The position numbers and the translations under genes were made by a program. From Isochrysis galbana (lineage: Eukaryota; Haptophyta; Isochrysidales; Isochrysidaceae), in the NCBI GenBank assembly GCA_018136815.1, contig CM030932.1:1646793-1710792 (forward strand): 64,000 bases of DNA, written 5' to 3'. Shown one piece after another: positions 39,612 to 49,769 of the stretch. Under the pieces are notes generated by a model that was not told the DNA's origin, did no database searches, and was given only the letters and a program-made list of their open reading frames with translations. Every line of letters starts with the position of its first letter. Within the stretch, counting starts at the first letter, position 1.

Positions 39612-42060
39612 CTAAGTACCCCACGGCAATTCCTTAAAGAAGCCTGCTTGCTGCATAGCTGCATGCCGGATGTCCTCGGGCTGGACGAGCAGGCGAACTG
39701 TCCCCGGGGTATGGGAGTCTGCAAGTAGCCGTCCGTCCTTCAAACGCCCAAGCATGTGGTGAAGTTCGGCAGGACTTGCAGGCAAGGGAGAGCCCTCTCT
39801 GCGGCAGAGGGCAGCATGATGGCCTACCAAGCGCTCAACGGCCACCTCTGCGAGCCCAGTCTTTTGCTGCTGGAGCACTATGCAGCACAGCAGCAAGAGC
39901 TGCTGCTTAGGAAGGGTGCCAATGGAACGCAGCATCNNNNNNNNNNNNNNNNNNNNNNNNNNNNNNNNNNNNNNNNNNNNNNNNNNNNNNNNNNNNNNNN
40001 NNNNNNNNNNNNNNNNNNNNNNNNNNNNNNNNNNNNACTGAGCCACGCAGTTGACGGGAGGCCTTATCGATATGTTGTAGATCGACGAAACAGGGCGTCG
40101 AGGTACCGATGAGTGATGCTGCTTTGCCTGCGTCGTAATTCTCACTGTTCTTCCCGTTAACTAGTGCTCGATCGATCTCCTCGCGCTCAGCCAGTTGAGC
40201 CGCAAGCCTGCACACTTCGAGAGCCCGCCGCACATCTCCCGAAACTGCTGCAATTTTCCTCGCGCACAGCTCGACGCCCTTCGGCTCAAACGCCTCCAAA
40301 CCTTCGAGCCTGTCTGCGATGATTGCGGCGATCTCTGAATGCGAGTATGGCATGAAGTTAATACGGCGGATCCCAAAGCGAGAGTGCACACGAGGCAGGA
40401 GGCGCTCTGGAAGATCCATAGTGTTGGAAATGCCAATGACGATGAGTGATGCGTGCGATTCTGACGCCCACTCAAACAAATTGTAAATTACTGACTGAGT
40501 TCGGGTCACCAAGTAGTCCAGCTCATCCAACAATAGCACGACAACCTCCTGCCATCGGACGATAGGGAGAGAGCCATGAGGGTTCCTTCCATCCCTAGGA
40601 AGCTTCGCAGACCAGAGTCGTGACGGAATGTTCGTGACTAAGGTGGCAATAGAAAGTATAGAAAGTGGCGATAACTGCTCGCCAGGCTTAGTGTCATCTT
40701 GGTGTGTCGGGACGAGATTAGTGACAGACTTGGGATAAATTGAGTGTCGTGTGGCGTTTATGGCCACGAATCTCAAGCATACCTGCACGCCTTTGCGCCG
40801 TCTGTCTGAGGTGGCGAAGCGCTTTTCGAGCAAAGCCAGTGCACGTTGTATTGAAACGTGTTGCCCCGTCAATCCTTCCCACAGCAGTGAATACATCTGT
40901 TGCGGTGAAGAGAGCTTCATTCCGTTCACCTCAAGTGTGCGGAAAGCCGGGAGACCTTCCTCGTGCGCCAGAATGCGTAGTGCGTGGTGAACAGTTGCCG
41001 TCTTGCCCGTGCCTGGTGTGCCAGAAATATATAGTGAGGTTCCCTGCCCTCCTGAAGCGATTGATGCACGCAGAGCCGATGTTACCTCCTCCTTCTCCTT
41101 CTCTCGGCAAGGTAATCGTGTAGGAGCTGAGTGTGGTGTGAGCAACCGGGCTGCTTCTGAAAAGCGCGAAAGCTGTCGGCCGCTGGTGCGCCTCGTAGAA
41201 GGCAACGGGTTTTGAATAGGTCTTTGAGTTCCGTTTCGGTGAATGATGGACGAGCATGTCGCCGGGCCGGCATGCAGCACTGCTTCAGACAGCGAGCAGG
41301 CGCCGTTGAGTGGCATGAACTCGCCTGTGCCCGGATGGTATTGAGCTCGGCAAACATACATGTCCTCCTCCTCATCGTCATCTCGGTCGCCCACAGGCTC
41401 GTCGAGCCATTTTTGGTACTCATCCCAGCCAAGGACTCTCACATGTCCGTCGATCGCGGCGACTGGATTATCGTCCGTGTGTACCGACTCGAAGATCTCG
41501 CGAGGATCGTGTCCAACTAGGCGACCACAAGCGGTGTGCTCTGGAGCATAGTACCATTTAAGCTCCATTTCGGCCTCGCCCGAAGCGGTCTCCCAAAAGG
41601 ATATAATGCGGCCGACGTATATGTCGTCATCTGTGCCGGACGTGGCCAATGACACGTCGTCGCCGATGTGGAAGTGCTCCTCGGCAATCGCGACGCCCTG
41701 GTAGAATCGTTCGCCCCTTATGCCAAGACACGTGGGCTTCCCAATCCACCGAAGCGGTTTCTTTTTATCCCGCGGGCTGGAAGGAGAGGCCGACGCGTCC
41801 TTCCCGTGAAATGAAGACGACGCCTTCTTCCCGTCGGCATGCGCTCCCTGTCGTGCATCAAGGCGGCGCCTGCTTTTGCAGAGCGCGGAAGTGGCTGGCT
41901 CGAAAGGCTCAGGCTTGTGTGCCTCGTCTTCGCACTTCTTTCTCTTCTTCTTCTCAATGACGGCTGAGACGTATGAGCCCGAGAAGGAGACCCAGCGCAT
42001 TCCCGCCCCTCCTGACATGCGGTGCGGCTGAGCGGCGAGTCGAGGGCTTACGCGGACCAT
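39612..42060 (-). CDS. ORC1: Origin recognition complex subunit 1 (ORC1)
   Basis: Minus strand. Exon 1 is 42060-40783 (426 codons). The intron 40782-40549 is 234 nt, GTATGC...GGCAG. Exon 2 continues to the assembly gap (39937-40036, 100 N) and resumes to the stop at 39612. A basic N-terminus is followed by a BAH-like domain (about residues 118-245; RFYQGVAIAEEHFHIGDDVS, VGRIISFWE). Next comes the AAA+ module: Walker A GTPGTGKT (about 347-354), Walker B LLLDELDYLV just after the intron, and sensor-1 GISNTMDLPERLLPRVHSRF. The winged-helix C-terminus (LPKQQLLLLCCIVLQ...LPASPAELHHMLGRLKDGRL) lies beyond the gap. ORC1 loads the MCM helicase at replication origins with ORC and CDC6. Because of BAH I call ORC1 rather than CDC6. 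The gap probably hides few residues. Confidence 0.92.
39937..40036. other. Assembly gap (100 N) inside ORC1
   Basis: Exactly 100 N, the usual placeholder for a gap of unknown size. It falls between DLQHIDKASRQLRG and the winged-helix segment of ORC1. Confidence 1.
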
Positions 42061-42152
42061 TGCTGTACGAGGCAGCTAGGCGGACGAGGCGGGAGCGCGC
42101 CCGTGATTTCGCGCGCTTGCGGAAGTTGCGCGGGAGCGATAGGGAGCACACA

Positions 42153-42329
42153 TGTCTAGCCTGAGTTGTTTTGTAGGAGTGGTTCTACTCCTCCGGCTCC
42201 GGAGTACGGTGTGGCAACGTGGTATCGTCACTCGTCACCGACTCGTTTCGCTAGCTAGCCTCCAATGGTTACTCTGATCTACACCGCTCTTCTCACAGTC
42301 ACTGGGCCCAATATAGGCTGGGCCAAACA
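42153..42329 (+). repeat. 5' LTR of the copia element
   Basis: 177 bp, TG...CA ends. It contains an inverted repeat, AGGAGTGGTTCTACTCCT and CCGGCTCCGG. Identical to the 3' LTR by eye. Confidence 0.95.
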
Positions 42330-45300
42330 TGGTACCCCCGCCGAGAGGGCGCGATTGAGCGCGCGCACCCCAGGTCTCTTCACCCAACACAAGGTTGGAC
42401 CAATCCCAGAAACCGAACACCTTTTCACCTCCAAAGGTTTGTTCAACCCCCAAATCCAGCTCAAGGGAGCGGATGTTAGCTCTCAGATCCAGGAATGGAT
42501 CCAACAAGCACTGTCACAACCCTCGCACGGTCAACACTACGAATTCTCCGACGCACTGAGCCTCAAGACCTTTCCAAAACCATCTCTGGTTGACGGTGAC
42601 CAATTGCAGCTTTTCCCACAGTATGAAACCTTCTGTGATGGCATTACGGAGAACTCGTCTACGGCGGCCTACTGGTCGGTCTCCCTGAAATGTACGCTTA
42701 CCGCCGAAGGAGTGTGGGTCGAGTCTCACCTTCGCACGTCATTTATTTTGCTGCAGCTTCCATTGGGTTGTGGCAGCTGGACGAATTCGCTAAACCCATC
42801 TCTCAATTTTTTCATACCTCATCGACCTGCTGAGGCTATGATGCCTCCCCATGAGCACAACTCGGCGCCGAATGCAACCCCATACTCCTCGCCGGACCCG
42901 ACGCGTCAACATCAACAACAAATACAACAACCCGATATTGAAATTGATTCCCAAGTTGATTGTGCATTTATGATGGGAGAGTCTAACTTGGATGACTATG
43001 ACTCCCGCAAGTTTCGTTGTCGACCATTCGACGGCACTCCTGGCCGTCCTTTTGAGCTCTTCTGCCGCGACTTTGGCAACGCGTTCTCACGAGACTACAT
43101 TGGTGATGCGGACCTCACGACCTGTATGTTGGGACTTGACGTTGGGGGCTATATTGAACAGGACCCTAGCGCTGACCGAGCGATCTTCGGTGGACTGCCA
43201 ATGTTTCAATTTCACAATGCTGATGGGTCGGTTAGGACGGCAGCAAGGCAGCAACTCAATGACCACATTAAAAGGAAGAGGATCTTGTTCTCCTACCTTA
43301 TGGAGCACATCTCTAACTCTAACATACGCGAGATGCTAACGTCCCAGGCTCCTCATGATGGGGCTAAAGCGTATAGGATCCTCTATCAGCAATGTCATCA
43401 AGATGTCGACGACCTCACATTAATGGAGCATGATGTTGAGTGGGACTCAGTCTCCCTCCTCATGATCGGTATTAATGAACACTCCATTACCAACCTTATC
43501 GCGCATCTTCATAGTCTCAATGCGAAAAGGCCCTCAAATAAACAAAAATCGAACGATCAACTAGTCATCAAAGTTCTCTCTTGCATCACACCGGACATAT
43601 CTGAGTCTTTGGCTCACAAATGTCAAGAAGAGATAGCTGCTCCTCCCTCTCAGCGCAAGTATTGGTCTAACAACGAGAGGGATGCGCTCAAACTCAAAGC
43701 TGATTTACAACCTCTATGGAAGATCAAATTCAATCAAGGAGCCATATCAATTCCGAAGGAAGGAGGCAGGCGGGCGACAGGTGGTGGTGTCCGTCCCGAT
43801 GCCTCATACTCGAAAGAAACGGCACTAGTGGCGAAGTCGGAACCTCCGCCACAAAGGGCCATCCTGACGTCTAGCCAGGCACTAAAGGCGGCTAGGTGCT
43901 ATCGCTGTCAAGGTTCTGGGCATCAGGCGAACGTGTGTCCAACTCCGGCTGATCACTCCGTCACTATCCACGATTGGATAGCCGCCCTGCAGTCCCATAC
44001 CGCCACACGGGCAAAAGCGAGTCGAGGAAGGGGCAAAGGTAACAATTCACAACACACAAAGCAAGGGCGAGGCCGAGGAAACTCGGCCTACGTGTTATCT
44101 GATGCCACTGAGGCGAATGATTCTAATACTAATACTACCAACGCGCCTTCCGACGCCGTCCACTTGGCCGCTGGGGATGAATGGAGTGACATTATTGACG
44201 ACACCGCCTTTGCTGTTCAGACCTCGAATCTATCAGTTTCATACCCGCCCGGAGACGGAATCGAACCCTCATCCTCATCGCTTTATTGTTATTGTTTGCG
44301 AGGCTGTTTACATAACATCCGGGCTCTCCTTCGGCGAATGTTAGCTTGGTTTCAGAATGCATATCCGTGTACGGCCGGCCTCGACACCGCGCTGCTCTCA
44401 CACTCAGCCAACGCCCGGCAGCTATCCTTCATAGTTGATTGTGGGGCCACGAAACACTGTATTGCCGATGAGACCGAACTAGACCGTGTCACTGATGACA
44501 ACCCGGGCACCTTCATAGTTATTGGCGACGGACGCCGCCTACCCATCTCCAAAATTGGCGACATGACAATCGTTGTTGATACGCGCCTTCGTCTCGCGGA
44601 CGGTGCCTATGTCCATAGGTGTGTCCCCGTCCGCCTCACCGGGGTCAGGGTTGTCCCTGGCCTAGCGGCTAGGCTCTTCAGCTGTCGAGCTGGGTATGAG
44701 AACGATAACATCTCCACATTTCTAAACCAAGAGTGCCATCTCCAATTACCCGGTGGGGAATTGGCCTCTATGGCTGCTTCAGGCCATCACTACATTCTCA
44801 ATTTCGACACTGCTCTGGCCGCCATCGCAGATACTAATGACGAGCCGCCGTCTCCATACTTGTGGCATGCTAGGCTCGGCCATTTCAACGTTCACCGAAT
44901 TCGTTCTGCCATGCTCTCGAGAGGAGTCTCCAATGCCCACGCTTCAACCCAGAAGTTAGATTGTAAAGCATGCTTTGAAAACCAACGCCGCTCGCCGCAC
45001 AAAAGAATCCCGCCCAATACACAACAATACAAACATTTCGGCGAGAAAGTTGTATCTGATACATGCGGGCCTTTCCCTCCCTCGCCGTCTGGACTTCGTT
45101 TTGCTATCATCTTCATTGACATGTACTCACGGCTCGCGGCTGTTTACTTCCTGAAGCACAAATCTTCTTCCGATGTCCTCCTTGCAGCTCAGACGTATGT
45201 CGGGGACCACGCCTATCTTCTAACTAAAACGTCCATACCGGGCGTTGTTGATCAATGGCACACGGATAATGGCACCGAATTCACTGCGTCATCAATCGAC

Positions 45301-46203
45301 GCTTTCTGCTCGGAGCTCGGCATTCGTCGTTCCTTTTCTATTGCAGACTCCCCACAGACCAATGGAATCGCGGAGAGAGGCTGGGGGGTATTGCTCCGCA
45401 GCATGCGCGTCATGTTGGCGCATGCGGGTCACGATGTTTTCTTCACCACCTTGTGGCCTTTTCTCATGTCACAGGCGGTTGCTATCTCGAATTCTCTCCC
45501 ATCCTATGCATTCTCTCCGCCCGAAGTTCCGTGGGGCAGAGCAGACCCCCGACGCCCTCCCACTCCGCTGACTCGTTTTCGCGTAATGCTTTGCGATTGC
45601 TTCGTACATGTTGCAGACCCTGTTCCCAAGCTTGCTCCTCGGCGCTTCCCCGCAGTACATCTCGGCTGGGACGCTCGTCGTCGTGGTTTCTTCGTATATA
45701 TACCCTCGCTTCGTAGAATAACCACTGCCGTTGACGTATGCTTTCAGGAATCTTCTTTCACGTCCTTCGCTGAGGTCTCCCGCCGTTCTTCGCCCGCAAT
45801 GCCCCCCCCCTCGTCCGTCGCGCCACCGATGGTGCCTCCCTCCCCACCCCATCACGCCGACTCTCCGCACTCGAACGAGCCCCGCCGCCGCTCCTGCCAT
45901 CCTCGGCCGTCACCCCCGCCGGCACCGACCCTCTCGCTGCTGCCACCTCGTCATCTGCGACCGCTTCGGTCGTGGGGGAGTCATCCATGTCTGTGTCTCC
46001 AGAAATTGCACAGGCACTCATGGCAGCAACTCCTACTGGACCCATCCCAGAGCCCCGGTCGTTCAAGGAGGCCGTCAGCGACCCAGTTTATGCAGAGAAA
46101 TGGCGTGAGGCGATGCAGGAGGATGTCACCGGGAAGTATGAGACCAACAGGGCCTGGAAACTGGTCAAGGCAGAAGAGATCCCTGCTGGACGCAAACCAA
46201 TGA
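42265..46203 (+). CDS. Copia gag-protease-integrase polyprotein
   Basis: Open from 42265, inside the 5' LTR, for 1,312 codons; the true start is not clear (a double ATG at 42838 is one alternative). Gag ends in a zinc knuckle CYRCQGSGHQANVCP (near 43895). The protease motif is FIVDCGATKH (Asp at about 44437), with Cys in place of the usual Ser or Thr. Integrase shows the HHCC finger (LWHARLGHFNVHRI, LDCKACFENQ) and catalytic residues Asp at about 45058, Asp at about 45265 (WHTDNGTEF) and Glu at about 45373 (TNGIAERGW). The frame leaves coding sequence in the Pro/Ser-rich linker after integrase. RT continues in the -1 frame, so as sequenced the polyprotein is split. Confidence 0.9.
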   Translation: MVTLIYTALLTVTGPNIGWAKHGTPAERARLSARTPGLFTQHKVGPIPETEHLFTSKGLFNPQIQLKGADVSSQIQEWIQQALSQPSHGQHYEFSDALSLKTFPKPSLVDGDQLQLFPQYETFCDGITENSSTAAYWSVSLKCTLTAEGVWVESHLRTSFILLQLPLGCGSWTNSLNPSLNFFIPHRPAEAMMPPHEHNSAPNATPYSSPDPTRQHQQQIQQPDIEIDSQVDCAFMMGESNLDDYDSRKFRCRPFDGTPGRPFELFCRDFGNAFSRDYIGDADLTTCMLGLDVGGYIEQDPSADRAIFGGLPMFQFHNADGSVRTAARQQLNDHIKRKRILFSYLMEHISNSNIREMLTSQAPHDGAKAYRILYQQCHQDVDDLTLMEHDVEWDSVSLLMIGINEHSITNLIAHLHSLNAKRPSNKQKSNDQLVIKVLSCITPDISESLAHKCQEEIAAPPSQRKYWSNNERDALKLKADLQPLWKIKFNQGAISIPKEGGRRATGGGVRPDASYSKETALVAKSEPPPQRAILTSSQALKAARCYRCQGSGHQANVCPTPADHSVTIHDWIAALQSHTATRAKASRGRGKGNNSQHTKQGRGRGNSAYVLSDATEANDSNTNTTNAPSDAVHLAAGDEWSDIIDDTAFAVQTSNLSVSYPPGDGIEPSSSSLYCYCLRGCLHNIRALLRRMLAWFQNAYPCTAGLDTALLSHSANARQLSFIVDCGATKHCIADETELDRVTDDNPGTFIVIGDGRRLPISKIGDMTIVVDTRLRLADGAYVHRCVPVRLTGVRVVPGLAARLFSCRAGYENDNISTFLNQECHLQLPGGELASMAASGHHYILNFDTALAAIADTNDEPPSPYLWHARLGHFNVHRIRSAMLSRGVSNAHASTQKLDCKACFENQRRSPHKRIPPNTQQYKHFGEKVVSDTCGPFPPSPSGLRFAIIFIDMYSRLAAVYFLKHKSSSDVLLAAQTYVGDHAYLLTKTSIPGVVDQWHTDNGTEFTASSIDAFCSELGIRRSFSIADSPQTNGIAERGWGVLLRSMRVMLAHAGHDVFFTTLWPFLMSQAVAISNSLPSYAFSPPEVPWGRADPRRPPTPLTRFRVMLCDCFVHVADPVPKLAPRRFPAVHLGWDARRRGFFVYIPSLRRITTAVDVCFQESSFTSFAEVSRRSSPAMPPPSSVAPPMVPPSPPHHADSPHSNEPRRRSCHPRPSPPPAPTLSLLPPRHLRPLRSWGSHPCLCLQKLHRHSWQQLLLDPSQSPGRSRRPSATQFMQRNGVRRCRRMSPGSMRPTGPGNWSRQKRSLLDANQ

Positions 46204-47627
46204 AAGGTAAGTGGGTGTACAAGGTCAAGTACAACCCGGACGGCTCTGTTGAGCGCTTCAAGGCCAGATGGGTTGCATGTGGCTACAGCCAGGTGCCAGG
46301 GGTCGACTTCACCGAAACCTTCTGCGGGACACTGCGACATGAGAGTTCTAGGATCTTCTTAGCTCTCACCAATGAAGCAGATGACGATCTTTTGGAAATA
46401 GACACCGTGAAGGCGTTCTCGTCAGCTGATATGGATGGAAACCCGCTCTACATAGTCCAACCAACCGGATTTGAGGACCCGAATTATGCTGCATGCTTGT
46501 TACTTGCGCCGCTTGAGGGCACGAAACAAGCTGGCTACCAATACATGATCACCAATACGGCTACTCTCACCAAAATTGGCTTCCAACAATCTGTTGTTGA
46601 ACCTAATTTCTTCAAGCGTCAGAACGAAGATGGCTCCACTATCTACTTAGCCTTGTATGTTGACAACATGCTGGTCAGATTTCCCAAGGGGCGCCGAGGA
46701 TTAGTCGACGAATTTATCTGTCAATACTCCAAAAGGTTTAATGTAAGCATCATTGGTGAGCCTTCTCGATTCCTTGGCTTTGAAATCACCCGTCATCGGT
46801 CGGTCCGTGAGATAACTCTATGCCAAACCAAATACATTGAAGAGGTAGCTACCAATTTCCTAAGCGAACGCACAAGCAAATCATTCACCACTCCCATATG
46901 TCAGTCGCGAATTGAAGAATTTCACAAGCTATCGGGAGCTAACTCAGACGTCGACAGGTCTCGTATGCGATCTAAGTCCTACCTGCAACTTATGGGTTCG
47001 CTGTTATGGGTAACCATCACTCGCCCAGACATCTCGTTTCATGTCTCTTTCCTTTGCCAGTTTATGCAGGACCCGTCTCCCCAAAATTATGACGCCGCCC
47101 TCAGTGTTGTCAGCTATCTTCATCATACCAAAAACCTTGGACTCACCTACGAAGGATCAAAAGGGACTCTGGAAGTATATGCTGACTCATCTTGGGGCTC
47201 TTTAGCCAAACCCTTTGCCGGCTACACCATCAAGTATGGGGGAGCATCGATTTCATACCAATCCAAGAAACTCAAGCTAGTCGCCCAATCATCTGCTGAA
47301 GCTGAAACCGCTGTATATGCGCTAGCCGCTCGGAACCTTCAATTTACTCTCCATCTGTTTGAATTTCTTGACAACCCCCAGCAACTTCCAATCCGCATCT
47401 TCACTGACAACTCAGCGACTCGTGACTCGATCAAGAACCCCGGAGTAACGGCTCGTACTCGCCACTATGTTCGCTGGCTGCTATATGCTCGAGAACAATT
47501 TCTCCATCACATCTCTGTCCCACACTGGATATCTACTTCGATGATGACCGCCGACATTTTTACTAAATGCCTTGACAAGAACACCTTCCTCCGTCACCGT
47601 TCTTCCCTTCTCAATGAAAAAGTTTGA
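45972..47627 (+). CDS. Copia reverse transcriptase and RNase H
   Basis: 551 codons from the first ATG; the same frame is open from about 45773. RT starts at FKEAVSDPVYAEKWREAMQE. KWVYKVKYNPDGSVERFKAR and LEIDTVKAF (first catalytic Asp at about 46401) follow. The YVDD box reads LYVDNM: Asn (AAC, 46665-46667) replaces the second Asp. LGFEITRH, TRPDISFHVSFLCQFM and the RNase H motifs YADSSWGSL, SSAEAETAVY, FTDNSATRDS and MTADIFTKCL follow, all intact. RT copies the element's RNA into DNA; loss of this Asp is expected to abolish polymerisation. RT is in frame -1 relative to gag-integrase, with a C9 run at 45802-45810 in the overlap. Confidence 0.92.
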   Translation: MGESSMSVSPEIAQALMAATPTGPIPEPRSFKEAVSDPVYAEKWREAMQEDVTGKYETNRAWKLVKAEEIPAGRKPMKGKWVYKVKYNPDGSVERFKARWVACGYSQVPGVDFTETFCGTLRHESSRIFLALTNEADDDLLEIDTVKAFSSADMDGNPLYIVQPTGFEDPNYAACLLLAPLEGTKQAGYQYMITNTATLTKIGFQQSVVEPNFFKRQNEDGSTIYLALYVDNMLVRFPKGRRGLVDEFICQYSKRFNVSIIGEPSRFLGFEITRHRSVREITLCQTKYIEEVATNFLSERTSKSFTTPICQSRIEEFHKLSGANSDVDRSRMRSKSYLQLMGSLLWVTITRPDISFHVSFLCQFMQDPSPQNYDAALSVVSYLHHTKNLGLTYEGSKGTLEVYADSSWGSLAKPFAGYTIKYGGASISYQSKKLKLVAQSSAEAETAVYALAARNLQFTLHLFEFLDNPQQLPIRIFTDNSATRDSIKNPGVTARTRHYVRWLLYAREQFLHHISVPHWISTSMMTADIFTKCLDKNTFLRHRSSLLNEKV

Positions 47628-47663
47628 GTTTGTGCAGCGATATCGAATATCGCTGTGGGGGAG

Positions 47664-47840
47664 TGTCTAGCCTGAGTTGTTTTGTAGGAGTGGTTCTACT
47701 CCTCCGGCTCCGGAGTACGGTGTGGCAACGTGGTATCGTCACTCGTCACCGACTCGTTTCGCTAGCTAGCCTCCAATGGTTACTCTGATCTACACCGCTC
47801 TTCTCACAGTCACTGGGCCCAATATAGGCTGGGCCAAACA
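47664..47840 (+). repeat. 3' LTR of the copia element
   Basis: 177 bp, identical by eye to 42153-42329; followed by ACACA. Confidence 0.95.
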
Positions 47841-47845
47841 ACACA

Positions 47846-47996
47846 GGCGCGATGGCCCGATAGATGTGCGAGTTTTCTTGTTACGCTGATAATTTTCTCT
47901 TCTTTCTCTCGCGCGCGGTCAAAAGGCGCGGACATGCGCCGAGTGGACGCGGGCAGGTGGTGCGCAGGATCTGCAGGGACCCACCCCCTCCCGTGC
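47846..47996. other. Original upstream flank of ORC1
   Basis: This sequence was next to 42147 before the copia insertion. It may hold the displaced ORC1 promoter. No motif is recognised. Confidence 0.4.
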
Positions 47997-48240
47997 AGCA
48001 GCTCCATATCGCGGTGTTGCTGAGGCAACCACCGCGGCTTGTGCGAGGCAGAGCGCCATAGCCGCTCGCAGCGCAGATCCCGATATCGATATCGCGGGAT
48101 AAATTGGATAAATTTCTCTCTACACTCTAAATTCACACACGCGCACATTCACATTAGCACGCGAGACACTAATAGGAATCATGCAGAGAGCGCGCTAGGA
48201 ATTACGTGCGAGAGAGAGGGAAACGTTCGAACGGGCTGCT
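47997..48240 (-). repeat. Repeat family R4, copy 4 (reverse)
   Basis: Reverse of R4: GCGGTGTTGCTGAGGCAACC, ACCGCGGCTTGTGCGAGGC, AGAGCGCCATAGCCGC, then ACGCGCACATTCACATTAGC. Confidence 0.6.
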
Positions 48241-48374
48241 ACGCGGAGGGGAGAGGGAGAGGGGAGTTGTATTCAATATTAGTATATTAGTATTGCACAT
48301 TGCACACGCGCGAGCAATAAATATAAATATGATGCATCAGGTGCAAGTGTATGAGACAATAATAAAAATAAAAC

Positions 48375-48725
48375 AATTGAGCGTTAGTACCACTACTCCC
48401 CCTAGCCCGGTACGATCACGACATCTCTCAGCGCACTTGCACGTACGCCTTGACACGTGCTATACCTATGCACCCCTTCTAAGTCTAACTAATTAATCTC
48501 CCCCCTCGCCCCCCGCAGACCCCCGGCTCCCATTCTAACTCCCCACAAGTTATAATGGGGAAAAACCTAGTGAGGCGAACTACTGATCTACGTCGGGCGA
48601 CTCACCACAAGGAAAAGCGGGGGGGGGGGGGGGGGCGCTCGTCAATCAACAAGAACGGCCCTTACCAGCTTACCAGCTCGCGCCCTGCGCAAGCTGTTCT
48701 CACTGCACTCCATCGGGGGGGGGTG
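48375..48725 (-). repeat. Repeat family R3, copy 4 (reverse)
   Basis: Reverse order of R3 blocks: TGAGCGTTAGTACCACTAC, GCCCGGTACGATCACGACAT, TTGCACGTACGCCTTGACAC, CCCATTCTAACTCCCCACAA, ACTGATCTACGTCGGGCGAC, a G18 tract and AACGGCCCTTACCAGCTTAC. The 5' half of the family is missing. Confidence 0.7.
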
Positions 48726-48809
48726 CAAAACCCCCCCTCTCCCTCTTTGCTCCACTCTCACCCATCGTTGTCCCTGCGGCGCGTCGCCATGCGCGCGCCT
48801 GGGCCTGCT

Positions 48810-49360
48810 CTCAGGGGTCAGGGGTCAGGGGTCCTTTGAGGGCTCCCACAGGCCACAGGGTCAGCAAGGGCAGCTCAGGGGGCAATGGAGGTTGGGGCTC
48901 AGCCCCTGCCTGGCCCTGGTCCCCTCTGCGGGCCGGACACCGGGCCGATGACCAAGAACGGTCTCGCAGCGCGCCCGGGCTCAGTTCGAAGTTGGGCTCT
49001 CCAGGCCTCCGGTCAACTACTTTTATAAGTAGGAGGCCAATGGGGGCCTCGCGCCCCCCTCTCTCCATCGCAGACACCCCTTGCTTGGGTGGGTGGGCCT
49101 ACACAATCAACCTCAGCCCCTGCCTGCTGGTAGGGGCTGAGCTGACATCTGACATCACACTGGTACCTGACCCTCGCCGAGCGCGCGCCGCGCGCCGCAC
49201 GCACTCGCCTGCACTGGCCCTCGCTCGTACTGACCCCCCCACCACCACTGAGCCACAGACCACCAAGGCCGCCAAGAGGGCACCCCCAGGGCCAGCGAGG
49301 CGAGCGAGGGAGAGGCAGGAGAGGAGGAGAGGCCAGGGGCACTGCCCCAGCCTCCACTAG
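48810..49360. repeat. Composite repeat family R2, two adjoining partial copies
   Basis: 48810-48930 in one phase (GAGGTTGGGGCTCAGCCCCT) and 49018-49360 as a collinear copy (TTTTATAAGTAGGAGGCCAA, GGCCTCGCGCCCCCCTCTC, the hairpin CAGCCCCTGCC...GGTAGGGGCTG, GGCGAGCGAGGGAGAGGCAG). Confidence 0.6.
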
Positions 49361-49363
49361 GCC

Positions 49364-49475
49364 TTGGTAAAAATATGTGACATATTGAACTACATAGTAG
49401 TATTTGGGTCAACTTTTCCAAATTACATATCATTACATTTTTGCGCATATTTCACATATTTACTGCATATTTGGG
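49364..49475. repeat. Word island: CATATTT variants
   Basis: AATATGTGACATATTGAAC, GCGCATATTTCACATATTT and TACTGCATATTTGGGCG units; related to the island at 36948-37052. Confidence 0.55.
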
Positions 49476-49769
49476 CGTGGGGAGGGGGGTTTACAAACTA
49501 ACTAGCTAGCGTCTAGCGTACGAAGGACAAGGGCACGGGCACACGCCTGGTAGGAGGTAGGTAGTAGGGGGTGGCAAAAAAAATTTGAAACAACAGTTGT
49601 TTCCGCTGTTTGTACGGCGTGAGGTAGGCGTGCTAGTGTTGCTATGCTCTATCTACTTCCCAACCTTCCCTTACACCCCCCCTCCCTTCCCCTCCCCCAC
49701 CACCAAGGTCCAAGGTTCCTCGAGGCGGAATCCCTAGTTATGTGTATGTGGTTATGTGTTATATGCGTG

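Larger units (their letters stand above)
42148..47845 (+). mobile_element. Complete Ty1/copia LTR retrotransposon
   Basis: Two 177-bp LTRs (42153-42329 and 47664-47840) begin TGTCTAG and end CCAAACA, and I find no difference between them. A 5-bp target duplication ACACA flanks the element (42148-42152, 47841-47845). A TGGTACCCCCGCCG primer-binding-like site follows the 5' LTR directly and TGTGGGGGAG, a polypurine tract, precedes the 3' LTR. Protein order gag, protease, integrase, RT, RNase H defines copia. The insertion point is 92 bp upstream of the ORC1 start codon, in opposite orientation to that gene. Confidence 0.97.

Noticed and set aside
42165-42200. AGGAGTGGTTCTACTCCTCCGG as a transcription terminator hairpin
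   Set aside because: It lies inside an LTR present in two identical copies; no evidence for a bacterial-type terminator.
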